A DNA stretch of 36,024 nt from an uncultured Porphyromonadaceae bacterium (GTDB lineage: Bacteria > Bacteroidota > Bacteroidia > Bacteroidales > Muribaculaceae): contig CAMWTI010000010.1 of NCBI GenBank assembly GCA_947177135.1, positions 1 to 36,024 of the forward strand, written 5' to 3'. Below are positions 7,483 through 16,219 of the stretch, piece by piece (positions within the stretch are counted from its first letter, which is position 1; the number at the start of each line of letters is the position of its first letter). The notes beneath the pieces were generated by a model. That model was not told where the DNA came from. It saw only the letters and a list, made by a program, of their open reading frames with translations, and searched no databases. The position numbers were made by a program, and so were the translations under genes.

Positions 7483-9300
7483 ATGATTAATCTAATTGAA
7501 GAGATGCTTAATCCGGGAGATCAGATAACACTCTATCTGACAGGTGAGACAGAACCATTGTATGCTACTTTTGTCAAGGCTTCCGATTCTGCGGTGGCAG
7601 TGCGTCTGGCTGCTGGATTATGTGTTGTTGGACTTGATTCTATTATCCGTTTTGTAATCCATGAAAAGTCTGTTGAAGTTGTGACTGAATCTTCTGTGGA
7701 AAAAATCGGACACCAGGTGATGCCTGCGGCTGACGACGCCAGCCCAAGTCACAACCAGGATATGACACACGATGATGATCCGATAGATTCCGAGTCATTT
7801 TCTCCGATATTTATGCCCAAGATTGTGGGCCGTATTGATTTGGATTCGATTCATGACCCGCGGAAAAAACGTCACTATGACGTCACGCCCACTGCCGACA
7901 ATCCGCTTGTTCCGGCCGGAGGTGTGGTCAATTCAATCGGTCCTGCCTTCGGTTTCATAACGGCCTCCGACGGCGAATCCCTGTTCTTCAGCCGCGGAGA
8001 GATTATGCAACGAAACCGTGCCGAAGAAATTCACAAAGGGATGCCGGTGGTGTTCACTCCCGGACGCAATGCCAAGGGCGGTGTGGCCCGGTGTGTACAC
8101 GTCCAGACAACCATGCAGGAACAGCTCGAGTGGATTGAAAAAATTGAACAATATGATCCGCGCAATGCGCGCATGATGGCCGAGCAGCTGCTGCTTGCAT
8201 TTCCAGATGATGCGGAACTGACCGATACGCTCAGTTCGTTTGACATACGTCCGCATCGTATGGCCGACAATTTTTCGCGCATAGGAGTGCCTGTGGCCGA
8301 CAAGACCCTCGAGGCTGTAGAACTCGGACATTATGTCGAACCATCCGATCTGCTTCGGGCTGAAAAGGAGATATCCGCCACGCGTCCCTACGAAGATGCA
8401 TATTCCCAGATCAACCGTCTGCTTGAATTTGCAATGACAAATAGCCGGCAGCAGTGTTATCAGTTGTTTGTGCGTCTGGTTAAGCTTACGCGAAACCAGG
8501 GCGACCTTGCCCGTACATCAGATATAATCGACCGTGCCATCGCTTTCTATGCCGATGAGTCGGGTGCCCGCAGATATTTCGACAATATCAGGCAAAATGT
8601 CTTAGCCGAAGCCGCGCAGGATGGCGCTCAGGTGGCGGATGATGCTCATGAATGCGTCATGTCGGAAGAAGAAGTGGTCGATGCCGTCTGCAACAAGATC
8701 ATGCGTCATGTGAAGAATGACGTGGTCATATTCAGTGACAACAGTGAGGTGCTGGCTTCCGGAATGAACAGCATACACGGCAACCTTGCCGATGTCAACG
8801 AGTGTGTCTGCGGTCGTGTGGACGTTGCGGCAATCACGATCGACGAAATGTTTGAGCGCCGGTTTTACTACAGCATACTCAAATCGCTCTCTGACGCCGT
8901 GGCCGACAAATTCGACACAGAATTCCAGATGCCGGAGGAAGATAAATTCATTGGCGCCGATGTGACCGACATGGCTGCGATGATGGAATTGTCAGATTCG
9001 ATCAGAGACTTATACAGGATGCTTAATGACCGGCCGGACGCTTCAGCGCGCAGAATGCATATTGTCTGCATGATTGAAAATCTCGACCTGGTGCTGAATG
9101 TTGCTGACAATGATTGTGTGGTGTCGCCCAGCAATCTGCTCCGTCATCTTAAAGTGGTGGCCGACAATCCAGGCAAGTCCGCTTTCAACGAGCCGGCTGT
9201 CAATATGCAGCTGATTCTGTCAGGCTCACAGGCGTTCAAAGAAGGATTTGCCGACAGCCTCTCCCGAATCAAGACGTTCAGCGCTTTTTATGTCAAGTGA
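7483..9300 (+). CDS. Unrecognised protein with Sm-like and cold-shock-like domains
   Basis: I do not recognise this 605-residue protein as a named family. Residues 8-60 have the strand pattern of a small Sm/Hfq-like barrel (GDQITLYLTG...LYATFVKAS...AVAVRL). Residues 75-110 are acidic and low-complexity. Residues 144-207 resemble a cold-shock/OB domain: GGVVNSIGPAFGFI is like RNP1, ESLFFSRGEI like RNP2, followed by KGMPVVFTPGRNAKGGVARCVHV. Residues 211-380 are helical and TPR-like. Residues 400-605 hold hydrophobic strands IVCMIENLD and MQLILSGSQ, reminiscent of Walker B and sensor-1 strands of STAND/AAA ATPases, but no P-loop is visible. There is no signal peptide or membrane segment, so it is cytoplasmic. 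An RNA- or ssDNA-binding role is inferred from the barrel domains only. It stands alone, between the hut terminator and a convergent gene. Confidence 0.6.
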   Translation: MINLIEEMLNPGDQITLYLTGETEPLYATFVKASDSAVAVRLAAGLCVVGLDSIIRFVIHEKSVEVVTESSVEKIGHQVMPAADDASPSHNQDMTHDDDPIDSESFSPIFMPKIVGRIDLDSIHDPRKKRHYDVTPTADNPLVPAGGVVNSIGPAFGFITASDGESLFFSRGEIMQRNRAEEIHKGMPVVFTPGRNAKGGVARCVHVQTTMQEQLEWIEKIEQYDPRNARMMAEQLLLAFPDDAELTDTLSSFDIRPHRMADNFSRIGVPVADKTLEAVELGHYVEPSDLLRAEKEISATRPYEDAYSQINRLLEFAMTNSRQQCYQLFVRLVKLTRNQGDLARTSDIIDRAIAFYADESGARRYFDNIRQNVLAEAAQDGAQVADDAHECVMSEEEVVDAVCNKIMRHVKNDVVIFSDNSEVLASGMNSIHGNLADVNECVCGRVDVAAITIDEMFERRFYYSILKSLSDAVADKFDTEFQMPEEDKFIGADVTDMAAMMELSDSIRDLYRMLNDRPDASARRMHIVCMIENLDLVLNVADNDCVVSPSNLLRHLKVVADNPGKSAFNEPAVNMQLILSGSQAFKEGFADSLSRIKTFSAFYVK

Positions 9301-9315
9301 AAAATTTTGACGCTT

Positions 9316-9335
9316 CGGAAGCAATATTGCTTCCG
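9316..9335. repeat. Perfect 20-bp palindrome after the 605-residue gene
   Basis: CGGAAGCAAT followed by ATTGCTTCCG, centred at 9325/9326 and starting 16 nt after the stop at 9300. It has no spacer and no T-tract after it, so it is a weak terminator by itself. It could cap the mRNA 3' end or be a binding site. Confidence 0.6.
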
Positions 9336-9396
9336 GAACCTCCGTTATTAACAATAGCAATACCTTAGTCTTAATCCAATATTGATTAGATGATGA

Positions 9397-9431
9397 TCGG
9401 CGGGGACCTGTGAAGGCCTCCGCCGAGTTTA
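9397..9431 (+). terminator. Possible terminator hairpin of the 605-residue gene
   Basis: TCGGCGG (9397-9403) pairs with CCGCCGA (9420-9426), with further weak pairing inside. GTTTA follows, so the T-tract is short. It sits about 100 nt after the stop. Confidence 0.4.
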
Positions 9432-9477
9432 TATATATGCATGTATTAATAGGTGTTGTAGTCTTATGAGCCTATAC

Positions 9478-9525
9478 AAAACCACAGCCATGGACCGTAT
9501 CAACAACGGCCATGGCTGTGGCTTT
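9478..9525 (-). terminator. Intrinsic terminator of the GH31 gene
   Basis: A perfect 12-bp inverted repeat: CCACAGCCATGG (9482-9493) and CCATGGCTGTGG (9510-9521), with a 16-nt loop. On the minus strand the stem is followed directly by TTTTG. It lies 44 nt beyond the stop of the minus-strand gene ending at 9566. A few flanking A/T pairs (9478-9480 with 9523-9525) may make it work in both directions. Confidence 0.75.
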
Positions 9526-9565
9526 ATAGTAAAATGAGGAGAGAAGAAGAGAGGCTGTATGACTG

Positions 9566-12500
9566 TTAAAATTCCAGAGTGCCGAGCTGCTTGTCCACAA
9601 GAATGATACTTGAAGGTGTCGGGCTGAAGGAGCCGCGCGTTTTTGCCCGGAATTTCAGAACTAACAGATCGGAGTCACCGTCAATCGTGACTTGGTCACC
9701 GATGTTGACAAACGTGGGATAAAGCACTTTGTCTCCGGCCGTGTGCAGACGGTCATAGGTCAGATTTTCCATCCCGGCCACAGCTTTTGGCTCTACTCCG
9801 GTGAATTCATATTTCGACGGGTCATAGGGCAAAGCGAAACTCAATGCGTTGAGACCGCTCAGAGCACTTCCTTTCACCATAACCTTTACTTCGTCGCCTG
9901 CGGCATAGGTGCGTTTGTCGGGCACAAGTGATATTGAGCCGGCTATTTCGGCGCCATGCTTTTCAATGCCGCCGTTCAGTTGGGTAGCGACCACTGATAT
10001 GTCGTATGCGTCAAGAAGGCCGTTGCGGTTCACGTCGCCCATGCTCACATAGTCGAAATCGCTGTCGCCGCGGCGCAGTCCGGTGTAGTTGGTATAGGAC
10101 GTGAGGTCATTTTCATCTATTTTGCCGTCATTGTTGATGTCGCCGGGCAGATAGCTCGGAGAGCCGGGCATCTTGAATACGAAGATTTCGCGGCCGGAGC
10201 CAAAGCCGCCGACAGCCTCGTCGACATGCAGGCGGATGTGACGCACAAGCGGATTTCCTTCGAATGCAAATGTCTTGGTCGCTCCGGAGCGTTCCCATCT
10301 GAACGGCACCGGTTCGCTCCATTGCTTGCCGTTTTCGCTCCATGCGATGGTACCGGAGAGAATTGTTCCGTTGCCGGAATCGAGTCGGGGCAGATACTCC
10401 AGCCGGTCAAGGGTATTGAATGAGCCGAGGTCGATTGTCATGTCAAACGGAGTCGAGCCTGGCTTATTGTAGATTGAGTGCCATGTGTCACCCCTATCCT
10501 CGAAGTCGAATAGGCGCCATAGGCCGAATCCGGGCTGATCCTCGATTGTGCACTTGGCAGTGATGCCGCTGATGGCGAATTCCAGGGGATTGTTTTTGGT
10601 GCGGTAGGTTACGTCGACCCAGTCGGAAACTCCGGCGTCGTTTCTGGCGCGGACGCGGAAGGAGTAGTCGGTCTGCGGTTTCAGCTCGTCGAATGTGAAT
10701 TCTGGGTTCAGTTCGCTCGGGCAAAGATTGGTGTAGAGTATTCCGTCGCGTTCGATTTCAATGCACTTGGTGTCGCATTTTTCCTCCCATTTGATGGTGA
10801 TGTCGTAGGGGCGCACATCTTCATTGATATCGGTGATGATCGTGGGCGCCGCTGGAGGTGTGATGGCCATGGTCACGGCCTCGGCGGGATTCAGCTCGAA
10901 GCCTTTTACGATAACGCTCATGGCCTGCTTGCTCACGTCGGTTTTGGCGAGTTTCACCCACAGCTGCGGGCGCATATCCGGTGCCACCTCCACTCCGAAG
11001 GGCTTCAGGCGGTTGGGGGCCTCGTTGAGATAGCAGACGTTGGTTAGGCGGTTGAAGTCGGTGAGATTGTCGACTGTCGCCAGCTTCACCTTTTTGCCGC
11101 CGATTGTGGCGGTTACGGATTTCGGCTCTGCGCTGACATTGATGTGCAGCTCTGTGGTCTTGTCGGTGACAAAACCATTGAAATTGCCAGTGGTCGGATC
11201 TATGGTGACGGTGAGGTCGCTGCCTTTCACGTCGGAAACAACGCGCGTGCTGGAGAACTCGCCCAGACGATATGCTTCGGTTGTGCCGTCATCGTCATAT
11301 TCGGTGTACTCGCCGTGGGTCTGGGGCCAAAGCTCGTATATTCGCAGGGTTTTGTCAATCTGCGATGGATTGTTGTTGGGATTGACCATCGGGATGATGG
11401 CGTCGGCCTTTACGAAGACAGGAAGTTTGTAGCCGGGGGTGGGGAACATATTCCACACCACGCCGCCGTCATATCGGTCGCCGCTGAAATAGTCGAACCA
11501 TGTGCCTTCGGGCAGGTAGATGTTGTTGCGCCAGGTGAATCCGTCGGCATCGGTCAGTCCTTCTTCATAGACGGGAGCCACGAGCAGCGATGGGCCGTAC
11601 ATGAACTGATATCGGGTGGCGGTGCCGTGGGTGAAGTCGCTCGGATAGTCCAGGAACATGGCGCGGATCATCGGTTTGCCGTCCACGGCCTCGCGTGCGG
11701 CGGTGTAGGCATAAGGCATAAGTTCCGATTTCAGCTTGAGGTAGGCGCGGACAATGTCGACGCTGTGTTTGGAGCCGAACTCGCCAACGGCCTGCGGATA
11801 TTTCGGGTTTGCACCCCATCCGTCCATGTTGAGTTCCATAGGAGTGAAGGTCTTCCACTGGAAGTCGCGCACGTTGACATCCGCATGCTTGCCGCCGAAG
11901 ATGCCGTCCATGTCTGACGTGATGTTGGGCTGTCCGCTCAGGCCCGATCCGATGTAGGTGGGGATGTGAAAGCGGATGTATTCCCACTCTCCGCCTGTCT
12001 GGTCGCCGGTCCATATCCCGGCATAGCGCTGTGTGCCGGCCCATCCGTCGAGCGAAATTATGAATGGTCGGGCGTTGTTGCCATAGTAGGGCATGATCTC
12101 GGCCACGTCGGCCACGCCGTTTAGTCCGAATGAATATCCGGCGCCCACCCAGGCCACGTCTGTCTTCAGCACGCGCACTCCTGCGTCGCGCACCTCCTTG
12201 ACAATGTCTCTTTGCAGCAGCGGCTCAATTCCATCGACCGGATGGAGGTCGCTTTGCGTCCACAGTCCGATCTCCACCCCATGTTCGCGGGCATAATCCC
12301 CGAATTCTTTGAGATTCTGCACGTTGCCGTCAAGAGTGGATGTCTGGCCGTAGCCGGCCCCATAACCGTCGTTGGGGAGCACCCAGCCCAGTGGCATATC
12401 GGCGTCGTTGTAGCGGTCGATCACGGCGCGTGCCGAGAACTGGTAGTTGCCGGGCAGTTCTCCGTTGAGACTCTCCTTGATTCCGCCGTTGTCCTTCTGG

Positions 12501-13378
12501 CTTTCGCGATAACGTTTGCCGTCTTCGAAGAGGATTCCGCCCTTGCCATCCTCGACTTCAGTCCAGTAGTCGCGGTTGTAGGCGTTGAGATGTCCTTCAT
12601 AGAATCCGAATTTAGGCAGCAGCACCGGATTGCCTGTGAGTTGATAGAAATCGTTGAGCAGGGCCACCGGGGAGTCGTTGACCATCACGAACATGTCGAG
12701 ATACGGAGACTCATGGCTCAGCCTGACCGTGTCGGGACTGGTTGCGCCGAAGTCGTAGGCTCCGGGTGCGAACGTGTGCATCATCACGCCATAGCCGCCG
12801 GTCGACCAGTAGTAGGGTGTCGGAGAAGCCACGCCGCCGTCGGTCCATGAATTGGTGTTGCGTATGTCGATGATTTTGCCTTTATGGGAGAAGCGCCCGT
12901 TCTGCACGCCTCCGCCATAGAAATATTCGCCAGGTTGGCCTGCAAGTGTCAGGGCGGTGCTCTTGCCCGGTGTGAACTCCATCGGTGCGGTTGTCTGCAT
13001 CACGGTCTGGCCGGTGAGCAGGTCGGTCACGCTGAACTGATCTGATTTGCTGTTGAAATCAATGCGCACTCTGTCTGTGGCCACCGACACTATGTCGCCG
13101 GCGGGTGTGACAGTTACCTCGCCGACTTTGGTGCGTGGATTGTTCACCAGAATCTGTGCGGGAGGATTCGCCTTCGGATCACGCACTTCTCCGCCGGCAG
13201 GGTCGCGGAACAGACGGAAGATATTCGGTCCGTAGAAGTCAACCAGCATACGGCCTCCGTCGTCATAGATAACCTCCACTGCAGTGGGGTTTAGTGTGCT
13301 TACCGTAGTGTCGGCCATGACTGACATGGCTGGGGCGCCGAGCAGTGAAAGTGTTGCGAAGAGTTTGCTGTAATGCAT
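9566..13378 (-). CDS. Secreted GH31 glycosidase with FN3, discoidin-like, dockerin and cohesin-like modules
   Basis: I start it at the ATG at 13378 (1,270 residues) because MHYSKLFATLSLLG...SVMADTTV is a signal peptide. An upstream in-frame start would put 23 polar residues before it. The GH31 N-terminal sandwich and TIM barrel span about 30-690. The probable nucleophile is Asp407 (RVLKTDVAWVG) and the acid/base Asp459 (GIWTGDQTGGEW), so it is an alpha-glucosidase/alpha-xylosidase-class retaining enzyme of unknown substrate. Then come an FN3 domain (about 845-928), a discoidin-like carbohydrate-binding domain (about 932-1072), a dockerin-type pair of calcium loops (GDINNDGKIDENDL and GDVNRNGLLDAYDI, about 1078-1137), and a cohesin-like beta domain (about 1145-1270, ALSFALPYDPSKYEF). 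There is no lipobox and no SusC/SusD pair beside it. Transcription probably starts from the -7 box at 13421-13428. Confidence 0.85.
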   Translation of the reverse strand: MHYSKLFATLSLLGAPAMSVMADTTVSTLNPTAVEVIYDDGGRMLVDFYGPNIFRLFRDPAGGEVRDPKANPPAQILVNNPRTKVGEVTVTPAGDIVSVATDRVRIDFNSKSDQFSVTDLLTGQTVMQTTAPMEFTPGKSTALTLAGQPGEYFYGGGVQNGRFSHKGKIIDIRNTNSWTDGGVASPTPYYWSTGGYGVMMHTFAPGAYDFGATSPDTVRLSHESPYLDMFVMVNDSPVALLNDFYQLTGNPVLLPKFGFYEGHLNAYNRDYWTEVEDGKGGILFEDGKRYRESQKDNGGIKESLNGELPGNYQFSARAVIDRYNDADMPLGWVLPNDGYGAGYGQTSTLDGNVQNLKEFGDYAREHGVEIGLWTQSDLHPVDGIEPLLQRDIVKEVRDAGVRVLKTDVAWVGAGYSFGLNGVADVAEIMPYYGNNARPFIISLDGWAGTQRYAGIWTGDQTGGEWEYIRFHIPTYIGSGLSGQPNITSDMDGIFGGKHADVNVRDFQWKTFTPMELNMDGWGANPKYPQAVGEFGSKHSVDIVRAYLKLKSELMPYAYTAAREAVDGKPMIRAMFLDYPSDFTHGTATRYQFMYGPSLLVAPVYEEGLTDADGFTWRNNIYLPEGTWFDYFSGDRYDGGVVWNMFPTPGYKLPVFVKADAIIPMVNPNNNPSQIDKTLRIYELWPQTHGEYTEYDDDGTTEAYRLGEFSSTRVVSDVKGSDLTVTIDPTTGNFNGFVTDKTTELHINVSAEPKSVTATIGGKKVKLATVDNLTDFNRLTNVCYLNEAPNRLKPFGVEVAPDMRPQLWVKLAKTDVSKQAMSVIVKGFELNPAEAVTMAITPPAAPTIITDINEDVRPYDITIKWEEKCDTKCIEIERDGILYTNLCPSELNPEFTFDELKPQTDYSFRVRARNDAGVSDWVDVTYRTKNNPLEFAISGITAKCTIEDQPGFGLWRLFDFEDRGDTWHSIYNKPGSTPFDMTIDLGSFNTLDRLEYLPRLDSGNGTILSGTIAWSENGKQWSEPVPFRWERSGATKTFAFEGNPLVRHIRLHVDEAVGGFGSGREIFVFKMPGSPSYLPGDINNDGKIDENDLTSYTNYTGLRRGDSDFDYVSMGDVNRNGLLDAYDISVVATQLNGGIEKHGAEIAGSISLVPDKRTYAAGDEVKVMVKGSALSGLNALSFALPYDPSKYEFTGVEPKAVAGMENLTYDRLHTAGDKVLYPTFVNIGDQVTIDGDSDLLVLKFRAKTRGSFSPTPSSIILVDKQLGTLEF

Positions 13379-13420
13379 ATATAAATTATGTGTAAAAAAT
13401 TGATTATCTGCTTTGCGCTT

Positions 13421-13428
13421 CAAATTTA
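13421..13428 (-). promoter_or_regulatory. Probable -7 box of the GH31 gene
   Basis: The minus strand reads TAAATTTG, matching TAnnTTTG, 42 nt before the chosen ATG at 13378. No convincing TTTG is seen at the -33 position. The site supports the shorter start, because the longer one (13447) would lie upstream of it. Confidence 0.45.
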
Positions 13429-13474
13429 CGAAAAATATATGAAACATATGCCAGTCGGGGGACGTTTTATTCTC

Positions 13475-14728
13475 ATGAATAATTTAAAGTCGGTAAAATT
13501 GAGGATTGCGCTTGCCGCATTGGTTGCCGGAATGATTATCGGCATCAGTGCCGGCCTGTTCAAATGGGGCATCCGCTCTCTTTCGTCACTTTGCACATCT
13601 GGATTCCGCCCCGGCAACAGCAATACGGTCATGCTGTGGGTCCCGATTGTCGGCATCGTCGTTGCCGGGCTGTTGGCGCGTTATGTGTTCCGCCGGCGGC
13701 TTGAACATGCCACGGCACAGCTTCGTGTCATGATTGCAGAGAGGCAAGGAAGTATGTCGCCTCTTCTCGCGGTAGAGCCGCTGGTGGCCAGCACGGTCAC
13801 TCTCGGCTGCGGCGGATCTGCCGGATCAGAAGGTCCGATAGCGTTTGCCGGAGCGGCTGTCGCCAGCAATCTTGGCAAAAGGTTCGGACTGTCGCCGCAA
13901 CAGCTTATGGTGATGATGGCGTGTGGAGCCGGTGCAGGCATTGCCGCCATATTCAAGGCTCCTGTCGGAGGTGTGCTTTTCACGGTCGAGGTGCTCGGGC
14001 TGTCGCTCGACCGCGACTCGCTCTTGCAGCTTGTGCTGATGTGTGTGACGTCGGCGCTCACATGCTTTGCCTTTTCGGGATTCACGCCCGACATGGCTGT
14101 TTGCCATCCTGTCGGATTTGAGATGACGCATCTGTTGCCGACTATGTTTTTTGGGGTTGTCTGCGGGGTCTATTCGGCGTATTATCTGCGGACCGGCATG
14201 ATGACGCGCCGCGCGTTGGAAAGCCTGAGCAGAGACTGGATAAGATGGATCGTGGCGGGGTGCGTGCTTGCGCTGGCATTGTTTTGTTTCCCGGCGCTGT
14301 ATGGCGAGGGTTATCGGCTCATGGACAAAGTCGTCAACGGAGATCTGGCTGCTGTGGCTGATGGTGTGGCATTCGGAGCTGGGCATGGTCTGGTGCCGGT
14401 CTTTGTTGGAATTCTGCTGGTCAAAAGTTTTGCGTGCTATGCCACCAACAGTGGAGGCGGGGTTGCCGGTGATTTTGCGCCGACGCTTTTTGCCGGTTGT
14501 ATGGCCGGCGCTCTGTTTGCTCTCGGAGCCGGCAGCGTCGGATTGTGTCGGTTGCCGGTGGGCAATTTTGCTATTGCCGGCATGGCCGGTGTCATGGCCG
14601 GAGTGATCCGTGCGCCGTTTATGGCGATATTTCTCACTGTTGAAATGTGTTTCGCTTCCGGTATGTTGTTTCCGGTGGCTATATGCGCCTGTGTCAGCTA
14701 CTTCGTCAGCAGATCAATTGCGGCCTGA
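13475..14728 (+). CDS. CLC-family chloride channel/transporter without CBS domains
   Basis: I chose the ATG at 13475 (417 residues), just before the first membrane helix. An ATG at 13439 is also possible; the longest frame (13388) would begin with an odd hydrophobic stretch. CLC signatures are present: GCGGSAGSEGPIAF with the gating glutamate (Glu119), GAGAGIAAIFKAPVGGVLFTVE, GGGVAGDFAPTLFAG (the GxFxP loop), and MAGVIRAPFMAIFLTVEM. About ten hydrophobic helices are visible. Aligned with E. coli ClC-ec1, Glu202 is kept (Glu172) but the internal proton glutamate Glu203 is Val173. The selectivity-loop GSGIP is not recognisable either; that region reads RRRLEHATAQLR. There are no cytoplasmic CBS domains. 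It is divergent from the GH31 gene and apparently monocistronic. Confidence 0.88.
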   Translation: MNNLKSVKLRIALAALVAGMIIGISAGLFKWGIRSLSSLCTSGFRPGNSNTVMLWVPIVGIVVAGLLARYVFRRRLEHATAQLRVMIAERQGSMSPLLAVEPLVASTVTLGCGGSAGSEGPIAFAGAAVASNLGKRFGLSPQQLMVMMACGAGAGIAAIFKAPVGGVLFTVEVLGLSLDRDSLLQLVLMCVTSALTCFAFSGFTPDMAVCHPVGFEMTHLLPTMFFGVVCGVYSAYYLRTGMMTRRALESLSRDWIRWIVAGCVLALALFCFPALYGEGYRLMDKVVNGDLAAVADGVAFGAGHGLVPVFVGILLVKSFACYATNSGGGVAGDFAPTLFAGCMAGALFALGAGSVGLCRLPVGNFAIAGMAGVMAGVIRAPFMAIFLTVEMCFASGMLFPVAICACVSYFVSRSIAA

Positions 14729-14827
14729 TGTGCATTTCATGGATTTTAACTAAAAATTAACGCAATGATAATTTGTCGGATATAATCGGGTTAAAATAGC
14801 GATTCCGCCGGTGGTGCGTCTAAATAA

Positions 14828-14859
14828 ATTGCACGCTTGATTTTCCCGGTATAATTTTG
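14828..14859 (+). promoter_or_regulatory. Probable promoter of the efflux operon
   Basis: ATTG (14828-14831), 20 nt, then TAATTTTG (14852-14859), then C. This has the same spacing as the hut promoter. Transcription would begin near 14866, about 20 nt before the TolC ATG at 14887. TCGGATA at 14777-14783 is mirrored by TATCCGA near 14876-14882, flanking the promoter. Confidence 0.6.
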
Positions 14860-14886
14860 CAGCGTAACCAGTTATTATCCGATAGA

Positions 14887-16206
14887 ATGAAACATTTATT
14901 ACGACTGACATTTCTTGCTGTTGTGCCGTCTGTAGCGCAGGTCCTTTCAGCACAGGCTCCGGCTGACACTCTGCGTTGGAACTATGCCGACTGTGTGGCC
15001 TATGCCAGAGAACATAACATCGAGTTGCGGCAAACACGTCTGGCCGGCGAGTCGGCCGAATATTCGTTAGAGGCTGCCCGCGCGCGCTGGACTCCGACAC
15101 TTGATTTCGCCACGACTCATACTCTGACAAATTCTCCATGGGGTGAAGGCGATAAAAACAGCTATGGCAGCTCCTATGGCCTGAATGCATCATGGACTCT
15201 CTATGACGGAGGCGAGCGCTCGGCCACTATCAAGCGTGAAAAGGCGGGTGTGGAAAGCGCCGGACTGAACACGCTGGCGGCGATGCGAAATATCGACACA
15301 GAGATCCTGTCGATATATATCAATCTGCTTTACTCGCGTGAAGCGATCGCTGTGAACCGTTCGCTGGCCGAGGTGAGCCGCGCGCAGGAAGAGCGTGGAA
15401 AGGCGCTCATGGAGTCCGGCAGGCTTGCATTGCCGGATTATGCGCGGTTGCAGGCTCAGGCAGAGTCTGACCGATATAATGTGGTAAGCGCCGAGGCATC
15501 ATATGCCGCTCAGAGAATGCAGCTCAAACGTGTGCTGGAGCTTGGCCTGAACACTGTGATTGAGATCGAGCCGGTTGAATTTGCTGATACAGATGTGACT
15601 GATCCGTTGCCGGATATTGACGAAAGTTATCGCATGGCGCTTGACGAGGATGCGGCGCTAAGGGCGGCTAAAGTGCGCAGTCAGATGGCCGAACTGGACG
15701 TGGCTGTGGCACGAGCGTCGGGGTTACCTTCGATCAGCCTTCAGGCCGGTGTCGGGTCAGGATATTATACAGACCGCAACGGCGGATGGAGCAATCAGAT
15801 GAAACGCGGACTCAACGAGCAGATCGGCGTGACTCTTGCCGTGCCGATATTCAATCAGAAAACCACCAAGACAGCTGTCGCCAAGGCTAAGGTGACCCAG
15901 ATCGACTCTCAGCTGGACGCCGATTTGAGGGAAGACGAGATCAGCCAGACGCTCGAAGGATGGTATATCGACATGGAGTCGGCCCGCAGCCGCTATGCGG
16001 CCGGACTTTCACAACTTGAAGCGGCATCTCTGTCAAGCGAGTTGCTGAATCGCAAATTCGAGGTCGGATATGTCGAAATCACGGAGCTGATTCAGGCTCA
16101 TTCCTCTCTCGCGTCGGCCCGCCATGAGTTGCTTCAGGCGAAATATATGGCCGTTCTGGCCAGAAAAATGGTGCAGTATATGCGCACATCGTCAGTAATA
16201 ATCTAA
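14887..16206 (+). CDS. TolC-family outer-membrane efflux protein
   Basis: 439 residues from the ATG at 14887. A longer frame starting with TTG inside the -7 box is rejected. The signal peptide is MKHLLRLTFLAVVPSVAQVLSAQA. The mature protein has the TolC repeat structure: YADCVAYAREHNIELRQTRL near the N-terminus, two long coiled-coil regions (about 100-215 and 290-430), and beta segments such as LNASWTLYDGGERSATIKREK and LAVPIFNQKTTKTAVAKAK, the two 'strand-then-helix' repeats. Trimers form the outer-membrane barrel and periplasmic tunnel of tripartite pumps. It is the first gene of a run with adaptor, ATPase, permease and sensor kinase, with 13 nt to the next gene, so it should be the exit duct of that pump. 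Confidence 0.9.
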   Translation: MKHLLRLTFLAVVPSVAQVLSAQAPADTLRWNYADCVAYAREHNIELRQTRLAGESAEYSLEAARARWTPTLDFATTHTLTNSPWGEGDKNSYGSSYGLNASWTLYDGGERSATIKREKAGVESAGLNTLAAMRNIDTEILSIYINLLYSREAIAVNRSLAEVSRAQEERGKALMESGRLALPDYARLQAQAESDRYNVVSAEASYAAQRMQLKRVLELGLNTVIEIEPVEFADTDVTDPLPDIDESYRMALDEDAALRAAKVRSQMAELDVAVARASGLPSISLQAGVGSGYYTDRNGGWSNQMKRGLNEQIGVTLAVPIFNQKTTKTAVAKAKVTQIDSQLDADLREDEISQTLEGWYIDMESARSRYAAGLSQLEAASLSSELLNRKFEVGYVEITELIQAHSSLASARHELLQAKYMAVLARKMVQYMRTSSVII

Positions 16207-16219
16207 AATACAATAAAAT

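Noticed and set aside
11144-11917. Plus-strand open frame of 257 codons opposite the GH31 gene
   Set aside because: Antisense to well-conserved GH31 motifs, with no signal, domain or promoter.
13388-13474. Longer start of the CLC gene
   Set aside because: The extra residues are not CLC-like and overlap the GH31 promoter; the ATG at 13475 lies just before the first helix, though 13439 cannot be excluded.
14477-14620. Repeated GCCGG words (for example GCCGGC, TGCCGG) as a DNA repeat array
   Set aside because: They arise from Ala/Gly codons in CLC membrane helices and show no fixed period.
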